Numbered from the stretch's first letter, positions 17,344-26,134 are shown. The stretch is 64,000 bases of DNA from Streptomyces sp. NBC_01224 (GCF_036002945.1 NZ_CP108529.1:6505001-6569000), one strand, 5' to 3'. A program made the numbers and translations. Notes: a model not told the origin generated them from the sequence alone.

Positions 17344-17417
17344 CCTCACGATCGCGTGGTCGACCCGACATAATCGACCGCGGAGCGCCCATCGGCTTTC
17401 CCGAAAGGCTCCGCTTC

Positions 17418-18245
17418 ATGTCGGTTTCCGCTTCACCGCTCGCCGTTTCCTCCATCGTCACCACACTCCGCGCCGCCGGCTGCGTATTCGCCGAGGACGA
17501 GGCGGAGTTGATCGTCTCCACAGCCGCCGACCACGCCGAGCTCGCGGCCATGGTCGAACGGCGGGCCGCCGGACTGCCCCTCGAACACGTCCTCGGCTGG
17601 GCCGAGTTCAGCGGTCTTCGGGTCGCCGTGGACCCCGGCGTCTTCGTGCCCCGTCGCCGCACCGAGTTCCTGGTCCGGCAGGCCGCCGCCCTCGCCGGGC
17701 CCGGGGCGGTCGTCGTCGACCTCTGCTGTGGTTCGGGAGCTCTCGGCACCGCGCTCGCCGCGACGCTCGACCGGATCGAACTGCACTCCGCCGACGTCGA
17801 ACCCGCAGCCGTACGGTGCGCCCGCCGCAACATCGGCGACGCGGGCCGGGTGTACGAGGGCGACCTCTTCGAGCCGCTCCCCGGCTCATTGCGCGGCCGG
17901 GTGGAGATTCTGCTCGCCAATGTGCCGTACGTACCGACGCAGGACGTCGAACTCCTTCCCCCGGAGGCCCGTATCCATGAGCCACGCGTCGCACTCGACG
18001 GCGGCCGGGACGGCCTCGACGTCCTGCGGCGGGTCACCGCCGAGGCTCCGCGATGGCTGGCACCGGGCGGGCATCTGCTGGTCGAGACGAGCGAACGGCA
18101 GGCGGCACGGGCCGAGGAGACCGTCGCCCGCAGCGGCCTGATCCCGCGCGTCGTCACCTCTGCCGAGCTGTACGCGACCGTCGTCATCGCGACCCGGCCG
18201 GGCTCCACCGCCCCCTCAGGTCCTTCGGCCCCTTTCGGTAGCTGA
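17418..18245 (+). CDS. HemK/PrmC-like protein N5-glutamine methyltransferase family protein
   Basis: 275 residues. The N-terminal helical domain contains LPLEHVLGWAEFSGLRVAV, matching the PrmC linker region. The SAM-binding domain has VVDLCCGSGALGTALA (motif I) and, where canonical enzymes have NPPY, the variant LLANVPYVPTQDVELLP. PrmC methylates the GGQ glutamine of release factors. The changed NPPY (NVPY) is typical of an actinobacterial paralogue group labelled putative N5-glutamine methyltransferase, so the real substrate is uncertain. The ATG at 17418 follows GAAAGG and is the point where homology begins. Confidence 0.82.
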   Translation: MSVSASPLAVSSIVTTLRAAGCVFAEDEAELIVSTAADHAELAAMVERRAAGLPLEHVLGWAEFSGLRVAVDPGVFVPRRRTEFLVRQAAALAGPGAVVVDLCCGSGALGTALAATLDRIELHSADVEPAAVRCARRNIGDAGRVYEGDLFEPLPGSLRGRVEILLANVPYVPTQDVELLPPEARIHEPRVALDGGRDGLDVLRRVTAEAPRWLAPGGHLLVETSERQAARAEETVARSGLIPRVVTSAELYATVVIATRPGSTAPSGPSAPFGS

Positions 18246-18289
18246 GTGCGCGCAGCCCGACGCCCGCGACGGGAGGCCTGGGAGGATGT

Positions 18290-18553
18290 TTGCCCGACGG
18301 CTTCGACCAGGTGTCGGGCCGCTGGTCGCACACCGCACCCGTGGCCTACGCCGAGGCCGAATGCTTCGGTGGCCGGGGCGAGCAGCGGGCGGTCGTCCGG
18401 GACGGTGGCGCCGTCGTGCCCACCCTGTCGGAGGGGATCGACGTGGTGGTCGAGGGCCGGGCGGAGCGTGTGACGGACGGAGACGAGCTCAACCGGCTGG
18501 CCGCGGCCTGGGAAACGCAAGGGCCGGAGCGGGCCTCCCGGTCGGGTCCTTGA
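18290..18553 (+). pseudogene. Fragment of a PPOX/F420-type pyridoxamine-phosphate-oxidase-like protein
   Basis: The segment LSEGIDVVVEGRAERVTDGDELNRLAAAWE matches the middle of PPOX-class flavin/F420-dependent oxidoreductases, in which a DVVVEG strand precedes a VTD-x-x-x-L-x-x-L helix and a W. Here the upstream half is too short and the sequence after the W-E-T-Q is cut off by a quick stop, so neither the cofactor-binding strands nor the C-terminal half are present. It is best read as a 5'- and 3'-truncated relic. Confidence 0.55.
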
Positions 18554-18661
18554 AGCGAGCGTGCCCCCGAAGCGCGGACGCGCACCCGCTACGAATTCAT
18601 CGGTGCGAGGCTAGGCTCGTAACGCTGGAATGTGTGTGGACGGCGAGCGGGAGAGCACGGA

Positions 18662-21652
18662 ATGACGACGGTGCCGGGGCGCAGGAGCAGTACATTCACC
18701 CGACTGCTGCGGCACGGTTTCACCGACCCCTCCGCAGCCGAGCGGCTCCTCGACCTGCCCGAGCTGTCGTCCGTACGCTCCGATCCGGTGCTGCTCGACG
18801 CCCTCGGGGCCACCGCCGACCCCGATCTGGCACTGCGCGGCGTCGTCCGGCTGGTGGAGGCCGAGGAGCCGGACGAGCGGCAGGTCCTCCTGGACACGCT
18901 CGTCACCGCCAAACCGCTGCGGGACCGGCTGCTCGGGGTGCTCGGGGCGTCCGAGGCGCTCGGTGACCATCTCGCCCGCCATCCCCGCGACTGGCATGCG
19001 CTCGTCACCTACGAGGCCACCGATCTGCACCCCGGGGTGGCCGAATTCGAGCAGGGGCTCGCCGGGGCCGACGACCCCGACTCGCTGCGCGTCGCCTACC
19101 GCCGGTGCCTGCTGGCCATAGTGGCCCGTGACGTGTGCGGTACGACGGACGTCGCCGAGGCCGCCGCCGAACTGGCCGATCTGGCCACGGCGACCCTGCG
19201 GGCGGCGCTCGCCATCGCCCGTACGGCCGCACCCTCCGACGCCGCCCAGTGCCGGCTCGCCGTCATCGCGATGGGCAAGTGCGGTGGGCACGAGCTGAAC
19301 TATGTCTCCGACGTCGACGTCATCTTCGTCGCGGAACCGGTCGACGGCTACGAGGAGAGCGCAGCCGTGCAGGCCGCCACCCGGCTGGCCGCGCACCTGA
19401 TGCGGATCTGCTCCGACACGACCGTCGAGGGCACCATCTGGCCCGTCGACGCCAACCTCCGTCCCGAGGGCCGCAACGGGCCCCTCGTGCGGACGCTGTC
19501 CTCGCACCTTGCGTACTACCAGCGCTGGGCCAAGACCTGGGAGTTCCAGGCGCTCCTCAAGGCCCGGCCGGTGGCAGGCGACCCCGAACTGGGCGCGGAG
19601 TACGTCGAGGCCGTCTCGCCGCTCGTATGGCAGGCCGCGGACCGCGAGAACTTCGTCGCCGACGTACAGAAGATGCGCCGCCGAGTCGTCGACAACATCC
19701 CCGTCGACCGCGTCGACCGCGAGATCAAGCTCGGTCCCGGCGGGCTGCGGGACGTCGAATTCGCCGTACAGCTGCTCCAGCTGGTGCACGGCCGCAGCGA
19801 CGCCACCCTGCACAGCGGCACCACCCTGGAGGCCCTTCGGGCGCTCGCCGCGGGCGGCTATGTGGGGCGGGTGGACGCCGTGCAGCTGGACGACGCGTAC
19901 CGCTTCCTGCGTGCCATGGAGCACCGAATCCAGCTCTACCGGCTGCGCCGCACCCATCTGGTCCCGGAGGACGAGGCGGATCTGCGGCGGCTCGGGCGCT
20001 CCCTCGGGATGCGTACGGACCCGATCACCGAGCTCAACCAGGCGTGGAAGCGGCACGCCTCCGTGGTGCGGCGGCTGCACGAGAAACTGTTCTACCGGCC
20101 GCTGCTCGACGCCGTCGCCCAGCTCGCGCCCGGCGAGTCCAGGCTCAGCGCGAAGGCGGCCAAGCACCGGCTCGAAGCGCTCGGATACGCCGATCCGGCC
20201 GCCGCGCTGCGGCACCTGGAGGCGCTGTCGTCCGGGGTGTCCCGCAAGGCCGCCATCCAGCGCACCCTGCTGCCGGTGCTGCTCGGCTGGTTCGCGGACT
20301 CCGCCGATCCGGACGCCGGGCTGCTCGGCTTCCGCAAGGTGTCCGACGCACTCGGCAAGACTCCCTGGTACCTGCGGCTGCTGAGGGACGAGGGCGCGGC
20401 CGCGGAGAACCTCGCCCGGGTGCTCTCGGCCGGCCGGCTCGCCCCCGACCTGCTGCTCCGTGCGCCCGAGGCGGTGGCGATCCTCGGCGATCCGCAGGGG
20501 CTGAAGCCGCGCAGCCGGGAGCACCTGGAGCAGGAGGTACTGGCAGCGGTCGGGCGCGCGGAGGGTGCCGAATCCGCCGTCGCCGTGGTCCGCGGGGTGC
20601 GTCGGCGCGAGCTGTTCCGGACCACGGCCGCGGACCTCATCGGCTCGTACGGTACGGAGGAGCGCCCCGCCGAGGAGGACCCCGGGGCTCTCGTCGACCG
20701 GGTCGGCAACGCTGTCACCGATCTCAACGCCGTCACGATCGCGGGAGCCTTGCGCGCCGTCGTACGCGAGCAGTGGGGGGACACCCTCCCTACCCGGTTC
20801 GCGGTGATCGGCATGGGCCGTTTCGGCGGACACGAGCTCGGATACGGCTCCGACGCCGATGTGCTGTTCGTCCACTCACCGCGCGAGGGCGTCGACGAGC
20901 AGGAGGCGGGCCGGGCCGCGAACCAGGTGGTGTCCGAGATGCGGAGACTGCTGCAACTGCCCACCGCCGACCCGCCGTTGATCATCGACGCGGATCTGCG
21001 GCCGGAGGGCAAGAGCGGGCCGCTGGTGCGTACGCTGAGGTCGTACGAGGCCTACTACCGGCGGTGGTCGCTGGTCTGGGAGAGTCAGGCGCTGCTGCGC
21101 GCCGAGCCGATGGCCGGTGACGAGGAACTCGGCCGTGACTTCATCGAGTTGATCGATCCGCTGCGCTACCCGATGGAGGGCCTCGGGGAGGACGCGGTCC
21201 GCGAGATCCGCCGTCTGAAGGCCCGGATGGAGTCCGAACGGCTGCCGCGCGGCGCCGACCCGACGCTCCACACCAAGCTGGGGCGCGGCGGGCTGAGCGA
21301 TGTCGAGTGGACGGTCCAGCTGATGCAGATGCAGCACGGCTGGGTGGAACCGGGGCTGCGGACGACCCGTACCCGCGAGGCGCTGGCCGCGGCGTGCGCG
21401 GCGGAGCTGATCTCGGGCGAGGACGCGCAGACGCTGGACGAGGCGTGGGTGCTGGCGACGCGGGTCCGCAATGCGGTGATGTTGGTACGGGGGCGGCCGG
21501 GCGACACGTTTCCGTCGGGGCCGCGTGAACTCACGGCGGTGGGACGGTACTTGGGGTACGAGCCGGGGCATGTCGGGGACATGCTGGACGACTACCGGCG
21601 GATTACGCGGCGGGCGCGCGCAGTGGTGGAGGAGCGGTTCTACGGGGCGTGA
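18662..21652 (+). CDS. glnE: Bifunctional glutamine synthetase adenylyltransferase/adenylyl-removing enzyme
   Basis: 996 residues, the full length for GlnE. Two homologous nucleotidyltransferase halves are visible: an N-terminal half with GKCGGHELNYVSDVDVIFV (about residue 205) and a C-terminal half with GRFGGHELGYGSDADVLFV (about residue 717). Each is followed by the paired motifs RPEGRNGPLVRT / RPEGKSGPLVRT and KLGPGGLRDVEF / KLGRGGLSDVEW. One half adds AMP to the GS-I tyrosine and the other removes it, in response to nitrogen status signalled by PII. The nearby glnA2 lacks that tyrosine, so the substrate is a classical GlnA outside this window. The ATG at 18662 has GGGAGAG upstream. Confidence 0.96.
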   Translation: MTTVPGRRSSTFTRLLRHGFTDPSAAERLLDLPELSSVRSDPVLLDALGATADPDLALRGVVRLVEAEEPDERQVLLDTLVTAKPLRDRLLGVLGASEALGDHLARHPRDWHALVTYEATDLHPGVAEFEQGLAGADDPDSLRVAYRRCLLAIVARDVCGTTDVAEAAAELADLATATLRAALAIARTAAPSDAAQCRLAVIAMGKCGGHELNYVSDVDVIFVAEPVDGYEESAAVQAATRLAAHLMRICSDTTVEGTIWPVDANLRPEGRNGPLVRTLSSHLAYYQRWAKTWEFQALLKARPVAGDPELGAEYVEAVSPLVWQAADRENFVADVQKMRRRVVDNIPVDRVDREIKLGPGGLRDVEFAVQLLQLVHGRSDATLHSGTTLEALRALAAGGYVGRVDAVQLDDAYRFLRAMEHRIQLYRLRRTHLVPEDEADLRRLGRSLGMRTDPITELNQAWKRHASVVRRLHEKLFYRPLLDAVAQLAPGESRLSAKAAKHRLEALGYADPAAALRHLEALSSGVSRKAAIQRTLLPVLLGWFADSADPDAGLLGFRKVSDALGKTPWYLRLLRDEGAAAENLARVLSAGRLAPDLLLRAPEAVAILGDPQGLKPRSREHLEQEVLAAVGRAEGAESAVAVVRGVRRRELFRTTAADLIGSYGTEERPAEEDPGALVDRVGNAVTDLNAVTIAGALRAVVREQWGDTLPTRFAVIGMGRFGGHELGYGSDADVLFVHSPREGVDEQEAGRAANQVVSEMRRLLQLPTADPPLIIDADLRPEGKSGPLVRTLRSYEAYYRRWSLVWESQALLRAEPMAGDEELGRDFIELIDPLRYPMEGLGEDAVREIRRLKARMESERLPRGADPTLHTKLGRGGLSDVEWTVQLMQMQHGWVEPGLRTTRTREALAAACAAELISGEDAQTLDEAWVLATRVRNAVMLVRGRPGDTFPSGPRELTAVGRYLGYEPGHVGDMLDDYRRITRRARAVVEERFYGA

Positions 21653-21679
21653 GCGGCGGCCGCTGCGGCGCGGGGCCTT

Positions 21680-21731
21680 TCCCGGGGCTCCGCCCCGGGC
21701 CCCGGTCCTCAAGCGCCGGACGGGCTGAAAA
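21680..21731. repeat. Dispersed GC-rich intergenic repeat, copy 1
   Basis: Composed of a GC hairpin (cccggggctccgccccgggc) followed by tcctcaagcgccggacgggctgaa. The second part recurs at 22351 with two differences and its core recurs at 9243. It lies immediately after glnE and may form its terminator. Confidence 0.7.
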
Positions 21732-21732
21732 T

Positions 21733-22270
21733 TGCACATCGGCTCCGCCACCGCATCGAGCACATCGAGACCGTGCCGCGGGGCCTGGCCGCCCGGTTCG
21801 CCTCGCTCGGGGTGATCGCCTCGATGCAGCCGACGCACTCCGCGTACACCCGTGCCGACCACACCGACGAGTGGTCGAAACGGCTCGGCGACGAGCGGGC
21901 CGGCCGGGCCTGGCGCTGCCGGGACCTGCGCGATGCCGGGACGTATCTGGCGCTGGGCTCGGACTGGCCGATCGCCCACTACGACGTACGACAGGTGCCG
22001 GCCACGGCCCGGCTGCGGCTGCCCGGGGCGTACGACACCGAGCCGGTCACCGCCGAGCAGGCGCTGACGGGGCTGATGGCACTGGAGGGATGCACCTCGC
22101 ACGCCGCGGTCGCTGCCGGGGAGCAGGGCGTCGCGGGGCGGATCGCCGTGGGATACCGGGCCGATCTGACGGCGCTCGGGGTGGACCCGGTGCTTGCCCC
22201 GGCGGACGAGGTGGGGGAGGCACCGGTGAGGGTCACGGTGTGCGGGGGCGTGTGGTGCACAGGGGGTGAG
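21733..22270 (+). pseudogene. 5'-truncated amidohydrolase (YtcJ/AepA-like) remnant
   Basis: The frame begins directly behind the repeat with HRIEHIETVPRGLAARFA, the metal-site region of amidohydrolase-3 family enzymes. It continues with ASMQPTHSAYTRADHTDEW, GSDWPIAHYD carrying the catalytic Asp, and the usual C-terminal GYRADLTALGVDP. Everything upstream (the first metal-binding HxH strand and about 300 residues) is missing. The 3' end runs on into a second repeat copy. The enzyme is thus dead; intact relatives hydrolyse amide-type bonds of unknown substrates. Confidence 0.78.
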
Positions 22271-22300
22271 GGGCGGGGCGGCGTGGAGGGAGTGGGCGCG

Positions 22301-22376
22301 TGCGGCTCCGCCCCGGACCCCGGCGCCCAATCGTCGGACAGGCTGAAAGATCCTCAAACGCCGGACGGGCTTGAAT
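22301..22376. repeat. Dispersed GC-rich intergenic repeat, copy 2
   Basis: Contains ggctccgccccggaccccgg, a degenerate half-copy (tcgtcggacaggctgaaa) and then a full copy tcctcaaacgccggacgggct. The last part overlaps the stop codon and final codons of the PAP2-family gene on the minus strand. Confidence 0.7.
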
Positions 22377-23334
22377 TGCGCGCTGCCGCGTCCGTCGCCG
22401 GGCGTTGCGTCCGGATCGGCGTGCCCGCGGACAGGCCGGCCGGCCGTGACCTCCCCTGCGGCAGCGGAACCCGCTTCGGGAGGTGGTGCGGCAGCGAGCC
22501 GTACCAGGCGTACGAGATCGCGTAACCGAAGGCCAGACACGTCATGCCACCCAGCGCGTCCAGCCAGAAGTGGTTGGCGGTCGACACGATCACCAGCAGG
22601 GTGATCGCCGGGTAGAGCAGGCCCAGGATGCGCGCCCAGGGGGCGGAGGCCAGCGCGAAGATGGTCAGGCCGCACCAGAGCGACCAGCCGATGTGCATCG
22701 AGGGCATCGCCGCGTACTGGTTCGACATGTTCTTGAAGTTGCCCGAGGCCATCGATCCCCAGGTCTGATGGACCAGGACGGTGTCGATGAAATGGCCGCC
22801 GTTCATCAGGCGGGGCGGTGCCAGTGGATACAAGTAGTAGCCGAGCAGTGCCACGGCCGTGGTCGCGAACAGGGCCAGACGGGCCGCCGCGTAACGGCCG
22901 GGGTGACGGTGGAACAGCCACACCAGCACACAGACGGTGACGATGAAGTGCAGTGTCGCGTAGTAGTAGTTCATCGACACGATCAGCCATGTCACGGAAT
23001 TCACCGCATGGTTGACCGTCTGCTCCACAGCGATGCCCAGGTAGGTCTCGACCGACCAGATCCAGTCGGCATTGTGCAGGGCCTCGGCCTTCTGCTCGGG
23101 GACGGCGTTGCGCACCAGCGAGTACACCCAGTAACTGGCTGCAATCAGCAGGATTTCGAACCAGATGCGCGGCCGGCGAGGGGATCGCAGGGAACGCAGT
23201 CTCGCCGGGCCGTCGTTGCGCCGCCAGGCGTTCTGCACGGCGTTCGTCGTGAGGGCCGCCTCGTCCACGATGGGTGACGGGGTGGCCTCCGGCCGGCCTT
23301 CCTGTGACGTCACGCTCAATTCACCCATAGGCAC
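22354..23334 (-). CDS. PAP2-superfamily membrane phosphatase/transferase (inositol phosphorylceramide synthase type)
   Basis: 326 residues, six hydrophobic helices. The phosphatase signature is of the PAP2_3 (AUR1-like) kind: YYLYPLAPPRLM, AMPSMHIGWSLW with the catalytic His, and STANHFWLDALGG with the second His and Asp. Enzymes of this type handle phospho-lipid head groups in the membrane. The C-terminal tail (NSSPSGV-stop) is encoded entirely by a copy of the dispersed repeat, so the original C-terminus was probably replaced or extended. The start may be the ATG at 23328 (MGELSV), two codons in; no strong ribosome site distinguishes them. Confidence 0.88.
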   Translation of the reverse strand: MPMGELSVTSQEGRPEATPSPIVDEAALTTNAVQNAWRRNDGPARLRSLRSPRRPRIWFEILLIAASYWVYSLVRNAVPEQKAEALHNADWIWSVETYLGIAVEQTVNHAVNSVTWLIVSMNYYYATLHFIVTVCVLVWLFHRHPGRYAAARLALFATTAVALLGYYLYPLAPPRLMNGGHFIDTVLVHQTWGSMASGNFKNMSNQYAAMPSMHIGWSLWCGLTIFALASAPWARILGLLYPAITLLVIVSTANHFWLDALGGMTCLAFGYAISYAWYGSLPHHLPKRVPLPQGRSRPAGLSAGTPIRTQRPATDAAARNSSPSGV

Positions 23335-23415
23335 AGAGTCTGCCAGAAATATTCTCCCCGCCCGATCATCCTCCGATCGGTTCGGGGCCGCACATCTGAC
23401 TGCTTGTACTGCGCG

Positions 23416-24483
23416 CTAGGAGCGGGCGTGCGATCCTGGAACGGCTCCGGAGGCGGAGGCCGGAGCGGGCCCGGGACCTGCGGCCGTTGAACCGCGAACG
23501 ACCAGTTCGGGCATGAAGACGAACTCGCTGTGCGGAGCGGGTGTGCCGCCGATCTCCTCCAGGAGGGTGCGCACGGCGGCCTGTCCCATTGCCGTGACCG
23601 GCTGACGGATCGTGGTCAACGGCGGATCGGTGAACGCTATGAGCGGCGAGTCGTCGAAACCGACCACCGACAGTTGGCGCGGCACCTCCAGCGACAGCCG
23701 GCGGGCGGCCCTGATCGCGCCGAGCGCCATCATGTCGCTCGCGCACACCACCGCCGTGCAACCCCGCTCCATCAGCGCCGACGCGGCGGCCTGCCCGCCC
23801 TCAAGGGTGAACAGCGAGTGCTGGATCAGCTCCTCCACCTCGTCCGGGGCGAGGCCCAACTGCTCCTGCACGGTGGAACGGAAACCCTCGATCTTGCGCA
23901 GGACCGGCACGAACCGCTTGGGTCCTACCGCCAGGCCGATCCGCTGATGGCCCAGCGACACGAGATGCGTCACCGCGAGCCGCATCGCGGCCCGGTCGTC
24001 CGGCGAGATGAACGGCGCCTGCACCTTGGGCGAGAAGCCGTTGACCAGGACGAACGGGACGCCCTTGGCACGCAGTTGCTCGTAGCGCTGCATATCGGCC
24101 GAGGTGTCGGCGTGCAGCCCGGAGACGAAGATGATGCCCGAGACACCGCGGTCGACCAGCATCTCGGTCAGCTCGTCCTCGGTGGAGCCGCCGGGGGTCT
24201 GGGTCGCCAGCACCGGGGTGTAGCCCTGCCGGGTCAGCGCCTGGCCGATGACCTGGGCCAGCGCCGGAAAGATGGGGTTCTCCAGTTCGGGCGTGATCAG
24301 CCCGACCAGTCCCGCGCTGCGCCTGCGCAGCCGTACGGGCCGTTCGTAGCCGAGAACGTCGAGCGCGGCGAGAACGGATTCACGGGTGGCCGCTGCAACA
24401 CCGGGCTTGCCGTTCAGTACACGGCTGACCGTCGCTTCGCTGACCCCCGCCTGAGTTGCGATATCGGCAAGCCGTGCGGTCAT
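23416..24483 (-). CDS. malR: LacI family maltose/maltodextrin repressor MalR
   Basis: 355 residues. The N-terminal LacI helix-turn-helix reads LADIATQAGVSEATVSRVLN with hinge helix SVLAALDVLGYERP. A periplasmic-binding-like effector domain ends in VVGFDDSPLIAFTDPPLTT. It is divergent from malE, and a gene of this type in the same place in S. coelicolor and S. lividans (malR/reg1) represses maltose uptake and amylase genes. I chose the ATG at 24483 because the domain begins there; no Shine-Dalgarno sequence is evident. The Ala/Pro-rich C-terminal tail is unstructured. A close paralogue ends the malEFG-aglA operon. Confidence 0.93.
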   Translation of the reverse strand: MTARLADIATQAGVSEATVSRVLNGKPGVAAATRESVLAALDVLGYERPVRLRRRSAGLVGLITPELENPIFPALAQVIGQALTRQGYTPVLATQTPGGSTEDELTEMLVDRGVSGIIFVSGLHADTSADMQRYEQLRAKGVPFVLVNGFSPKVQAPFISPDDRAAMRLAVTHLVSLGHQRIGLAVGPKRFVPVLRKIEGFRSTVQEQLGLAPDEVEELIQHSLFTLEGGQAAASALMERGCTAVVCASDMMALGAIRAARRLSLEVPRQLSVVGFDDSPLIAFTDPPLTTIRQPVTAMGQAAVRTLLEEIGGTPAPHSEFVFMPELVVRGSTAAGPGPAPASASGAVPGSHARS

Positions 24484-24582
24484 GGAAGTGGACTGTACCG
24501 GGCGTATGTCGGATTGCCCACCATCCCCAGGAATCGGAAGACCGTACCTGTGGGGTGGTCCGGGGTGGGATCGCGGCAACAT

Positions 24583-24600
24583 CTTGCAAGGTCTTGCGAG
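24583..24600. promoter_or_regulatory. Candidate MalR operator in the malR-malE intergenic region
   Basis: CTTGCAAG (24583-24590) and CTTGCGAG (24593-24600) form a direct repeat with exact 10-bp spacing; the first is itself palindromic. CTTGC-type words are the recognition element I recall for Streptomyces MalR. It lies about 100 bases upstream of the malR start. Confidence 0.55.
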
Positions 24601-24670
24601 CCCGGATTGCAGATCGCAGTCAGATCATCGCACTACGGGATCGTGGGCTGTGGCCTGCCGCTGTCAGGGA

Positions 24671-24687
24671 TTGACGGCTCGCGTCAA
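24671..24687. promoter_or_regulatory. Inverted repeat TTGACG-5-CGTCAA upstream of malE
   Basis: A perfect 6-bp inverted repeat. A further TTGACG at 24693-24698 may be a -35 element for malE, although no convincing -10 was found at 17-18 bases. Confidence 0.4.
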
Positions 24688-24736
24688 GAGGCTTGACGGC
24701 AACCGTGAGGACACGCGAATGTAACGATCGGCGACG

Positions 24737-24756
24737 CTTGCAGAAATCTTCCGCAA
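24737..24756. promoter_or_regulatory. Second candidate MalR site, proximal to malE
   Basis: CTTGCAG at 24737-24743, followed by a GCAA at 24753-24756, gives TTGC-11-GCAA symmetry. The same CTTGCAG word occurs twice in the amylase promoter (31081 and 31190). Confidence 0.5.
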
Positions 24757-24840
24757 ACTCTTTCGGCGTTCTTTCATCCTTGTTACGTTCACGTCGACCC
24801 GGCGCCGCGACGGAGCGGTACGGCAGTTGAAGGAGTTCAG

Positions 24841-26115
24841 ATGCGACGTGGCATAACGGCCACCGCCCTGGTCGCGGCCCTGGCGCTCGCGGCGACCGCC
24901 TGCGGCAGCGACAGCGAGTCCGACGGCACGAGCAAGAGCTCGGGCGAGCTCTCCGGCACGGTGACGTGGTGGGACACCTCCACCGTGGGCAGCGAGGACA
25001 AGGTCTTCAAGAAGATCGCCGAGGACTTCACCAAGCAGCACCCGAAGGTCCACATCAAGTACGTCAACGTGCCCTTCGGCGACGCGCAGAACAAGTTCAA
25101 GAACGCGGCCCAGTCCGGCTCCGACGCCCCCGACGTCATCCGCTCCGAGGTCGCCTGGACCCCCGAGTTCGCGGACCTCGACTACCTCGCCCCGCTCGAC
25201 GGCACCGCCGCGCTGCAGAAGCCGGACGACTTCCTGAAGCAGGCCGCCGCGTCCACCAAGTACAACGGCAAGACGTACGCGGTGCCGCAGGTCATCGACT
25301 CCATGGGCATCTTCTACAACAAGAAGATCTTCAAGGAGGCCGGCGTCGAGGTCCCCAAGACCGTCGACGAGCTGAAGACCGTCTCCAAGAAGATCAAGGA
25401 CAAGACCGGCAAGACCGGTATGTACCTGCGCGGCGACGACGCGTACTGGTTCCTCTCCTTCCTGTACGGCGAGGGCGGCGACATGGTCGACGCCTCCACC
25501 AAGTCCGTCACCATCGACAACCCCGAGGGCGTCAAGGCGATGAAGGTCGTCAAGGACCTCGTCGACTCCGGTGCGGCCAAGACCGACGCCACGGACGGCT
25601 GGGACAACATGCAGTCGTCCTTCAAGGACGGCAAGGTCGCCATGATGATCAACGGCCCGTGGGCCGTCGCCGACACCTACGCCGGCAAGGAGTTCAAGGA
25701 CAAGGCCAACCTCGGCATCGCCCCGGTCCCGGCCGGCTCCGCCGCGCAGGGCGCCCCGCAGGGCGGCCACAACCTGGCCGTCTACGCGGGCTCGAAGAAC
25801 CTCGACGCCTCCTACGCGTTCGTCAACTACATGACGTCCGCGGACACCCAGGCCAAGGTCACCAAGGAGCTGAGCCTCCTGCCGACCCGTACCTCCGCCT
25901 ACGCCAAGCAGGACGTCGTCGACAACGAGATCGTCGGCTTCTTCAAGCCCGTCGTCGATACCGCCGTCGAGCGCCCCTGGATCCCGGAGACCGGCAGCCT
26001 CTTCGCGCCGCTCGTCACCGAGTACACCAAGGTCCTGACAGACCAGACCACGCCGGAGAAGGCTGTCAAGACGACCGGCGACTCCTACCGCAAGCTCCTC
26101 AAGGGCTGGAAGTAA
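24841..26115 (+). CDS. malE: Maltose/maltodextrin-binding lipoprotein
   Basis: 424 residues. The signal peptide MRRGITATALVAALALAATAC ends in a lipobox-like AATAC, so the protein is anchored to the outer face of the membrane. The solute-binding fold of the MalE/UgpB cluster follows, with GTVTWWDTSTVGSEDKVF near the N-terminus, EVAWTPEFADLDYLAPL and INGPWAVADTY. It captures maltodextrins and delivers them to MalFG. AGGAG at 24831-24835 supports the ATG. It is the first gene of malE-malF-malG-aglA-regulator, divergent from malR. No ATPase subunit is encoded; Streptomyces sugar importers share MsiK encoded elsewhere. Confidence 0.95.
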   Translation: MRRGITATALVAALALAATACGSDSESDGTSKSSGELSGTVTWWDTSTVGSEDKVFKKIAEDFTKQHPKVHIKYVNVPFGDAQNKFKNAAQSGSDAPDVIRSEVAWTPEFADLDYLAPLDGTAALQKPDDFLKQAAASTKYNGKTYAVPQVIDSMGIFYNKKIFKEAGVEVPKTVDELKTVSKKIKDKTGKTGMYLRGDDAYWFLSFLYGEGGDMVDASTKSVTIDNPEGVKAMKVVKDLVDSGAAKTDATDGWDNMQSSFKDGKVAMMINGPWAVADTYAGKEFKDKANLGIAPVPAGSAAQGAPQGGHNLAVYAGSKNLDASYAFVNYMTSADTQAKVTKELSLLPTRTSAYAKQDVVDNEIVGFFKPVVDTAVERPWIPETGSLFAPLVTEYTKVLTDQTTPEKAVKTTGDSYRKLLKGWK

Positions 26116-26134
26116 CAGGAAGGCAGGCCGACTG

